A stretch of 64,000 nucleotides of DNA from Parasediminibacterium sp046546515. Its GTDB lineage: Bacteria > Bacteroidota > Bacteroidia > Chitinophagales > Chitinophagaceae. The first letter of the stretch is position 1. Each line of letters begins with the position of its first letter. Position numbers and translations under genes: made by a program. The notes under the pieces are model-generated. The model ran no database searches, was not told the origin of the DNA, and was given only the letters and a program-made list of their open reading frames with translations. Location: assembly GCF_046546515.1 (NCBI RefSeq), contig NZ_JBKHKJ010000012.1:1-64000 (forward strand). The letters are read 5' to 3'. Positions 58,486 through 64,000 of the stretch are shown piece by piece.

Positions 58486-61284
58486 ATGATGACAAGTGTA
58501 GATATCCGCCAGCAGTTCCTCGATTTTTTTAAAAACAAGCAACACCAGATTGTACCTTCTGCCCCAATCGTAATAAAAAACGACCCTACCCTATTGTTTA
58601 CCAATGCGGGTATGAACCAGTTTAAAGACCTTTTTTTGGGTAATGGCAAGCCAGTGCACAACCGCATTGCGGACACACAAAAATGCTTGCGTGTAAGTGG
58701 CAAACATAATGATTTGGAAGAAGTGGGCGTTGATACTTACCACCATACCATGTTCGAAATGCTGGGCAACTGGAGTTTTGGGGATTACTTTAAAGTAGAA
58801 GCCATTGCCTGGAGCTGGGAATTATTGACAGAAGTATATAAACTGGACAAAGACCGCCTATACGTAACCATTTTTGAAGGTGACGAAAAGGAAGGCTTGC
58901 CTAAAGACACGGAAGCCTTTGATGAATGGAAAAAAGTTATAAGTGAGGATAGGATTTTACTAGGCAATAAAAAAGACAATTTCTGGGAAATGGGCGACAC
59001 AGGTCCTTGTGGCCCCTGCACGGAAATACATGTGGACTGCCGCCCCGATGCCGAGCGCAAACTCGTAGAGGGCAAAACATTGGTAAACAACGACCACCCA
59101 CAGGTAATAGAAATCTGGAACAATGTATTCATGCAGTTTAATCGCTTGAAAGATGGCAGCCTGCAACCTTTGCCCGCCCAGCATGTGGACACAGGCATGG
59201 GCTTTGAGCGTTTGGTTCGGGTGATACAGCAAAAAACATCTAACTACGATACCGATGTATTTACTGGCACCATAGCCGTGATAGAAAAAATAACGGGCAA
59301 GCAATACGATTTTAGCGATACAAAACAAGCCATTGCTTTCCGGGTATTGGCAGACCATATCCGTGCCATTGCCTTTACGATAGCCGATGGGCAATTGCCA
59401 AGCAACACTGGGGCTGGTTATGTAATACGACGTATACTGCGCCGTGCAGTAAGGTATTATTATTCTTATTTAGGTTATAATCAACCATTGCTATTTCAAT
59501 TGATGCCTATTTTGGCAAAACAATTTGAAAATGTTTTCCCTGAATTGAATAGCCAATTGGATTTTGTAAGTAAGGTAGTTAAGGAAGAGGAGGAAGGATT
59601 TTTAAGGACTATTGAGAAAGGGCTTGATAAATTTTATCGCTACTTCTCAACAATAAATAAACATATCATATCCAATATACCTAGCAAGTCAGAACTCTTT
59701 TCTATAGAAATACCAACAACTGGTATTCTTACTAAAGAGAATTACCCAGAAATATTTAATCAGTTAGTTAATCTTGGAAATACTGAAGAATTTATAAATC
59801 AAAAAATTTCTACAGCTAAGAAAATATATCTTATAAAAGGAGAAATGGCCTTTGAGTTATATGATACATATGGTTTCCCTTTAGACCTTACCCTACTAAT
59901 AGCAAGAGAAAATGGCATTTCAGTTGATGAGGTTGGTTTTGAAATAGCCCTCCAACAACAAAAATCCCGCTCTCGTGCCGCAGCAGTTGTTGATACGGAA
60001 GACTGGATAAACCTTCAAGAAAACAGTGTATCTAAATTTATTGGGTACAACAATTTAGATGGCGTAACCAGTGTGGTAAAATATCGAAAAGTAAAAGCCA
60101 AGGGCAAAGAAGGTTACCAGATAGTATTGGCAGAAACCCCATTTTATGCCGAAAGTGGCGGGCAAGTGGGTGACAAAGGCACGTTGAATTTTGATGGTGA
60201 ACACATTATTGTAAACGATACGAAGAAAGAGAACAACCTTACCATACATTTTACCGAGGTATTGCCAGAAAATATTGAAGGAACTGTAGTAGCCAAGGTA
60301 TATACGCATTTGCGGGAAGCAACTTCTATACACCACAGTGCCACGCACTTACTGCACGCTGCTTTGAGGCAGGTATTAGGCACGCATGTAGCACAAAAAG
60401 GCAGCTTGGTAAATGAAGAACAATTGCGTTTCGACTTTTCGCATTTTGCCAAGGTTACTGACGAGGAAATAGCCGAGATAGAAAGCATTGTAAATGAAAA
60501 AATACGGGAAAACGTGCCTGTTATCATTAATGAAATGAACAAGGAAGATGCCCTGAAACTAGGTGCCATGGCTTTGTTTGGCGAAAAATATGGCGATGTA
60601 GTAAGGGTGGTTGTGATGGATAAAAACTACTCCGTGGAGCTTTGCGGCGGAACGCATGTGGGCTATACAGGCCAACTGGGTTTCTTTAAAATAAAGCACG
60701 AAACAGCAGTAGCGGCTGGTGTACGCAGGATAGAAGCCGTTAGTGGCAGCGTGGCAGAGGCATTGGCAAAAGAAGAATCCAATACCCTTAGCTCATTGCG
60801 CAGCACGCTGAAAAACCCGAAAGACATTGTAAAAGCATTGGAAAACCTATTTACAGAAAACAGCGAGCTACGCAAAAAAATAGAAGGTTTTGAGGCAAAG
60901 CAATTAAACATTACCCGAAAAGAGTTACTACAAAAAGTAGAAACCATCAATGGCATACAATTCATTGGCACACAAATAGAAGTGAGCAATGGCGACGCCT
61001 TGAAAAAGCTATGTATAGACTTAAAGGCAGACATAAAAGATTTTGTAGTGGTATTAACCGCCAATGTAGAGGGAAAAGCTTTTGTAGCCATTGCTATTGA
61101 TGAAACCATCAACGCTTCCAAAGGATTGGATGCACAAAAAATAATCAAGGAACAAGTTGCGCCCCTAATTAAAGGTGGTGGCGGTGGGCAGAAATTATTG
61201 GCTACTGCTGGCGGGCAGGATGCTAGTAATTTGGGATTGGTGGTGGAGAAGGTGAAAAACATCTTAACCTTTGATTTTCAGTGA
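58486..61284 (+). CDS. alaS: Alanine--tRNA ligase
   Basis: A 932-residue class II synthetase, longer than the usual 870-880. Catalytic core: FTNAGMNQFKDLFLG, TYHHTMFEMLGNWSFGDYF, GDTGPCGPCTEIH, AQHVDTGMGFERLV. The editing domain has HHSATHLLHAALRQV and CGGTHV (zinc), followed by a C-Ala domain ending VEKVKNILTFDFQ. Residues about 386-446 (59641-59823) carry an insertion with no counterpart in E. coli AlaRS; codons there and from about 59455 to 59960 are visibly AT-richer. The last codons match a neighbouring repeat family. A TACCTTCG at 58419 may be its -7 box. Confidence 0.95.
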   Translation: MMTSVDIRQQFLDFFKNKQHQIVPSAPIVIKNDPTLLFTNAGMNQFKDLFLGNGKPVHNRIADTQKCLRVSGKHNDLEEVGVDTYHHTMFEMLGNWSFGDYFKVEAIAWSWELLTEVYKLDKDRLYVTIFEGDEKEGLPKDTEAFDEWKKVISEDRILLGNKKDNFWEMGDTGPCGPCTEIHVDCRPDAERKLVEGKTLVNNDHPQVIEIWNNVFMQFNRLKDGSLQPLPAQHVDTGMGFERLVRVIQQKTSNYDTDVFTGTIAVIEKITGKQYDFSDTKQAIAFRVLADHIRAIAFTIADGQLPSNTGAGYVIRRILRRAVRYYYSYLGYNQPLLFQLMPILAKQFENVFPELNSQLDFVSKVVKEEEEGFLRTIEKGLDKFYRYFSTINKHIISNIPSKSELFSIEIPTTGILTKENYPEIFNQLVNLGNTEEFINQKISTAKKIYLIKGEMAFELYDTYGFPLDLTLLIARENGISVDEVGFEIALQQQKSRSRAAAVVDTEDWINLQENSVSKFIGYNNLDGVTSVVKYRKVKAKGKEGYQIVLAETPFYAESGGQVGDKGTLNFDGEHIIVNDTKKENNLTIHFTEVLPENIEGTVVAKVYTHLREATSIHHSATHLLHAALRQVLGTHVAQKGSLVNEEQLRFDFSHFAKVTDEEIAEIESIVNEKIRENVPVIINEMNKEDALKLGAMALFGEKYGDVVRVVVMDKNYSVELCGGTHVGYTGQLGFFKIKHETAVAAGVRRIEAVSGSVAEALAKEESNTLSSLRSTLKNPKDIVKALENLFTENSELRKKIEGFEAKQLNITRKELLQKVETINGIQFIGTQIEVSNGDALKKLCIDLKADIKDFVVVLTANVEGKAFVAIAIDETINASKGLDAQKIIKEQVAPLIKGGGGGQKLLATAGGQDASNLGLVVEKVKNILTFDFQ

Positions 61285-61486
61285 TTAGATTGATTGAATT
61301 GATTTTTAGCACTCAGTCTTAACCTTTGATTTACATTGATTATTTTGATTGGATTGATTTTAAGTACTTAATCATAGTCGCTACAAATCATAGTATATCA
61401 ATTAAATCACTGTAAATCAAAGGTTAAGACAATTTCTACAAATCATAGAATATCACTAAAATCAAAGAAAATCAAAGGTCAGGACA
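61263..61486. repeat. GTCTTAACC-type repeat cluster downstream of alaS
   Basis: Three partial copies: CTTAACCTTTGATTTTCAGT at 61263 (the alaS 3' end), a perfect 20-bp inverted repeat GTCTTAACCTTTGATTTACA (61316-61335) with TGTAAATCAAAGGTTAAGAC (61411-61430), and AAATCAAAGGTCAGGAC (61469-61485). The interiors are GATT/AATC words. Relates to the inverted repeat at 57133-57232. Confidence 0.75.
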
Positions 61487-61874
61487 TTTTAAACTTTGGA
61501 TTTATCAACCGCCTATATTCCAAGATTTTGGCACCAAAATTTATCAGCATCCCTATTTCTAAGTTGTATGCTTCCAAGTAATTAATGGCTTGAGCCAAAT
61601 GTATTTCATCAAGTTTTGCAAGTGCCTTCAATTCAACTGAAACTACTGTTTCAATCAAAAAATCCACTCGCCTTGTTCCAATTTGTTCCTCTTTATAAAA
61701 AATAGGCATCTCAAATTCCCTTGCAAAAGATAAGCCCCGGATACTCATTTCCCTTTCCAATGCCCTTTGATAAATGACTTCTTGGAATCCGTTACCCAAT
61801 ATTTTATGCACTTCAAAACAGCTACCTAGTATTTTAGCTGTAATATCGGAATATTTGTATTCTGGCTTTATCAT
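61479..61874 (-). CDS. GxxExxY family protein
   Basis: A 131-residue protein. The signature GNGFQEVIY (GxxExxY) is at about 27-35; the PD-(D/E)xK-like core includes IGTRRVDFLIETVVSVELKA (Asp and Glu-x-Lys) and LAQAINYLEAYNLEIGMLIN. Such proteins are widespread in Bacteroidota, sometimes inserted in 23S rRNA genes, with no proven function. It is a free-standing gene here, between two repeat clusters. Start ATG 61874. Confidence 0.9.
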   Translation of the reverse strand: MIKPEYKYSDITAKILGSCFEVHKILGNGFQEVIYQRALEREMSIRGLSFAREFEMPIFYKEEQIGTRRVDFLIETVVSVELKALAKLDEIHLAQAINYLEAYNLEIGMLINFGAKILEYRRLINPKFKMS

Positions 61875-61919
61875 TATTTTGATGTATTAATTTCAATAGC
61901 TAAAATAACCTTTTTCATT

Positions 61920-61972
61920 TTCCAAAAATCAAAGCATATCAATTAAATCAACGCAAATCACAGGTTCAGACA
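61920..61972. repeat. GTCTGAACC-type half repeat
   Basis: CAAAAATCAAAGCATATCAA, TTAAATCAACGCAAATCACA, GGTTCAGACAATTG: the right arm of the family at 57133 and 61316, without a matching left arm. The rest of the gap 61875-62155 holds nothing else I can define. Confidence 0.6.
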
Positions 61973-62155
61973 ATTGTTTGGCAACCCTCCTATAAACCAA
62001 ATAAGATTGAAAAAAAATAATACAAACAGACGTTTAATTGCATAAACACTTTCAGTAAGTTTTTGTATTTTTGGGAAGAACAAGTAAATGTTTTTGGTTC
62101 TGGAAAATATTACAATACCAGTTACAGATTGTAATGAACAGCTTTTTTTAAATTA

Positions 62156-62299
62156 TGAAAAAAGCAAATGCAGAGGCAGCAGCTAATGGCCTTACACAAG
62201 AAATATTGGAACAGCTACTGTAAGTACTTTGTTTTTGATGTAAATACTTTAGTCAGTGCATATAAGCCTCTATCGCAAAAAGCACTAGTACTTATTTGA
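62156..62299 (+). pseudogene. Remnant of an antitoxin/PIN-toxin pair
   Basis: ATG 62156 opens a 22-codon frame MKKANAEAAANGLTQEILEQ-LL that looks like the start of an antitoxin. In another frame from 62222 the bases read KYFVFDVNTLVSAYKPLSQK-ALVLI then stop at 62299; the block FVFDVNTLVSA is the conserved N-terminus of PIN-domain toxins, with the first catalytic Asp. Everything beyond is gone, and the stop overlaps the end of the convergent kinase. Recognition rests on a short match, hence moderate confidence. Confidence 0.45.
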
Positions 62300-64000
62300 A
62301 CGTAATTGTAAATGTAGTGCCTTTGTTTACCTCGCTGGCTGCTTCTATTTTGCCACCAAGGGCAGTTATCTGGGAATGGATAAGGTACAGGCCTACGCCT
62401 TTGCTATCTGCATTGTTATGAAAACGCTGGTATAGCCCAAACAGCCTGTTTTTCACAATGCCCATGTCCATGCCTATGCCATTGTCCGAGAAAATAAGCT
62501 GGGTAGGCATACCGGGTTCTTTTACAGTGTATATTTCTATCATTGGTTTCCTATCAGGGTGGGCATATTTTATGGCATTGATAATCAGGTGCTGGAAAAT
62601 GCTTTCCATGTAAGCGTGGTTGAAGGTTACCTGCTGTACAGATGTGAAGTCGGAGCTAATAATGGCACCTGCATTTTGTACGATAGATTCGATAGACGAA
62701 GCAACTGTTATTAAAATATCTCGGAAATTGATGGTGCTTACAGGAAGGTTCCTGTTTTCACGGATTAATAAAACTTTAATAAGGTCGTCTAAGGTTTCGT
62801 TTAAGTAAAAGGTAGATTTTGTAAAGGCGTCTATTAGTTTTAAAGTCCTAGGGTCTTGTATTTGCTCAGTATCAAGCATATTGCATATAGAAACAAGGTT
62901 GGTAAGCGGCCCCCTGAGGTTGTGAGTGGTGATATAGGTAAACTGTTTTAGTTCTTGGTTGTTCCTTGTTAGTTCCTCTACCAAATGCTGTTTTTCCAGT
63001 TCTGTTTTTTTGCTCTCTGTAATATCGTGCATAGCACCCACCAGCTTAGTTGCGTTGCCAGCACTGTCTCTTACCACAAAACCCCTGTCCAAAACCAGTG
63101 CATATTCGCCACTAGCTTTCCTGAACCGGTATTCATTTTGCCATCTGTTGCCATTGTTTGCTAGTATCTCGGTTACAGCTTGCAATATGGCTGGCATATC
63201 CTCTGGGTGTACATTCCTGGACCATTCATTATCGTCTGCATTGTCATACAGCCCTCCCTGATGCCCAAAAAGAAGCTCAAAATTACTGCTTAAGAAAAGT
63301 TTGTTTTCCACCAAGTCGGTTTCCCAAATAGCATCGGATGTGGCTATGGTGGCATACTCGTAACGTTCATAGCTTTTTTGCAGTGCCTCCTCGGCTTTCT
63401 TTTTATCGGTAATATTTGTTACAAATGCACAGTTTAGTTCTAGGTCGCCATATTTGATGATGTTGGCTTTTATTTCCACATCAATCAATTTTCCTTCTTT
63501 TGTTTTTTCTTTTGAGTAAAACGACATGCTGCCTTTTTCACGCAGGGTTGCCCAATGGCTTGGCCAGTCTTGCTGTGCATATCCAGGGTCTATGTCTTCT
63601 ACTGTCAAAGCCATCATTTCGGCTTTTGTATAGCCGAGCAATGTATGCGCAGCCTCGTTGAAGTCGTAAAAGCTGGCATCTTCTTTTATCAAGAAAACAG
63701 AAACGGCTGCATTCCTAAACGAAAAGTCAACCAGTTGTAGCCTGTGTTCTATTGCTTTTTGTTTTGTTACGTCCCTGCATATACCTATAATGCCATCTAT
63801 TTTGCCATCTTGGTTGATGAGCGGGAATTTAGAAATAACAACATCCATTTTACCCCCATCGGCCTTACTAAATACCTCCTCTTCCTCTATAATCGGTTGA
63901 CTAGTATACAATACCTGCATGTCTTGCTTATAGCCTCTATGGTTTGTAGTTTGTGCAAACAACTCAAGGTCGGTTTTCCCAATGGCATCTTCCTCAGTTG
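62292..64000 (-). CDS. Multi-PAS histidine kinase, N-terminus beyond the window
   Basis: At least 569 residues; the frame is open through the window edge, so the true start is outside. Domains in order: a PAS/PAC end (EEDAIGKTDLELFAQTTNHR, VFSKADGGKMDVVISKFPLI), a second PAS (FSFRNAAVSVFLIKEDASFY), a third PAS/PAC (TSDAIWETDLVENKLFLSSN, WQNEYRFRKASGEYALVLDR), a HisKA helix with THNLRGPLTNLVSIC, and an ATPase domain (NAIKYAHPD, DNGIGMDM, GVGLYLIHSQITALGG). No membrane helix is in the visible part. No adjacent response regulator. Its kinase half closely resembles the one at 17998. Confidence 0.9.
   Translation of the reverse strand, partial: TEEDAIGKTDLELFAQTTNHRGYKQDMQVLYTSQPIIEEEEVFSKADGGKMDVVISKFPLINQDGKIDGIIGICRDVTKQKAIEHRLQLVDFSFRNAAVSVFLIKEDASFYDFNEAAHTLLGYTKAEMMALTVEDIDPGYAQQDWPSHWATLREKGSMSFYSKEKTKEGKLIDVEIKANIIKYGDLELNCAFVTNITDKKKAEEALQKSYERYEYATIATSDAIWETDLVENKLFLSSNFELLFGHQGGLYDNADDNEWSRNVHPEDMPAILQAVTEILANNGNRWQNEYRFRKASGEYALVLDRGFVVRDSAGNATKLVGAMHDITESKKTELEKQHLVEELTRNNQELKQFTYITTHNLRGPLTNLVSICNMLDTEQIQDPRTLKLIDAFTKSTFYLNETLDDLIKVLLIRENRNLPVSTINFRDILITVASSIESIVQNAGAIISSDFTSVQQVTFNHAYMESIFQHLIINAIKYAHPDRKPMIEIYTVKEPGMPTQLIFSDNGIGMDMGIVKNRLFGLYQRFHNNADSKGVGLYLIHSQITALGGKIEAASEVNKGTTFTITFK

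Noticed and set aside
1..64000. tRNA and rRNA genes
   Set aside because: No T-loop (GGTTCGAATCC-like) with matching acceptor stems and no rRNA conserved stretches were noticed by eye; a covariance-model scan would be needed to exclude a missed tRNA.

Overview
This 64-kb window comes from a Bacteroidota chromosome, most likely Chitinophagales/Chitinophagaceae. The lineage markers are a 2530-residue SprA (type IX secretion/gliding), a secreted NHL-repeat protein with a type IX C-terminal sorting domain, IPExxxVDY, DUF4293, DUF5916 and GxxExxY family proteins, a queuine tRNA-transglycosylase with a degenerate zinc site, and a promoter of the TTG-N19-TAnnTTTG type in front of glyA. No rRNA, tRNA or CRISPR array was seen. 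Most genes are housekeeping or envelope genes separated by AT-rich intergenic DNA unusually full of repeats.

Layout. 0-9 kb: a DUF5618 gene, an outer-membrane DUF5916 protein, ung, plsC, a DUF1345 membrane protein, a 0.8-kb non-autonomous mobile element with a second element nested in it, and a DEAD-box helicase. 9-12.4 kb: a Crp/Fnr regulator followed by a sulfur/persulfide-type operon (rhodanese, DUF2892, OsmC, two half YeeE/YedE transporters). 12.5-22 kb: a secreted glycosidase-like protein, purU, small proteins, a response regulator overlapping a histidine kinase whose membrane domain looks like a plant ethylene receptor, and tgt. 22-27.4 kb: lptG-like permease and a four-gene type III polyketide cluster (UbiA prenyltransferase, PKS III, methyltransferase, flavoprotein). 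27.5-36 kb: an island of small stress-type genes (ferritin, cupin, CsbD, DUF2383, DUF4142, DUF6496, PNPOx-like, DUF3606) interrupted by an ECF sigma factor with a small thiol-rich gene set. 36-44 kb: sprA and ruvA. 44-48 kb: a UvrD/PcrA helicase bracketed by two direct copies of the mobile element. 48-64 kb: a decayed antitoxin/PIN-toxin pair, an NHL type IX cargo, an S4 RNA-binding protein, glyA, an aminotransferase, a geranylgeranyl-reductase-like flavoprotein, a retropepsin-like gene broken by one stop codon, an M23 peptidase, alaS with an extra internal segment, a GxxExxY protein, a PIN-toxin remnant and a multi-PAS histidine kinase that runs off the window.

The most unusual content is (1) a family of about 550-680-bp elements with 23-bp terminal inverted repeats, 8-9-bp target duplications and a core of 11-bp tandem units, whose unit sequence differs between copies (two word classes) while the 11-bp period is kept; (2) a histidine kinase in which six of the seven residues implicated in ethylene binding by Arabidopsis ETR1 align without gaps; and (3) the PKS III/UbiA cluster. 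Several gene starts given here are internal to the longest open frame because the longer frame begins at an implausible TTG/GTG codon.
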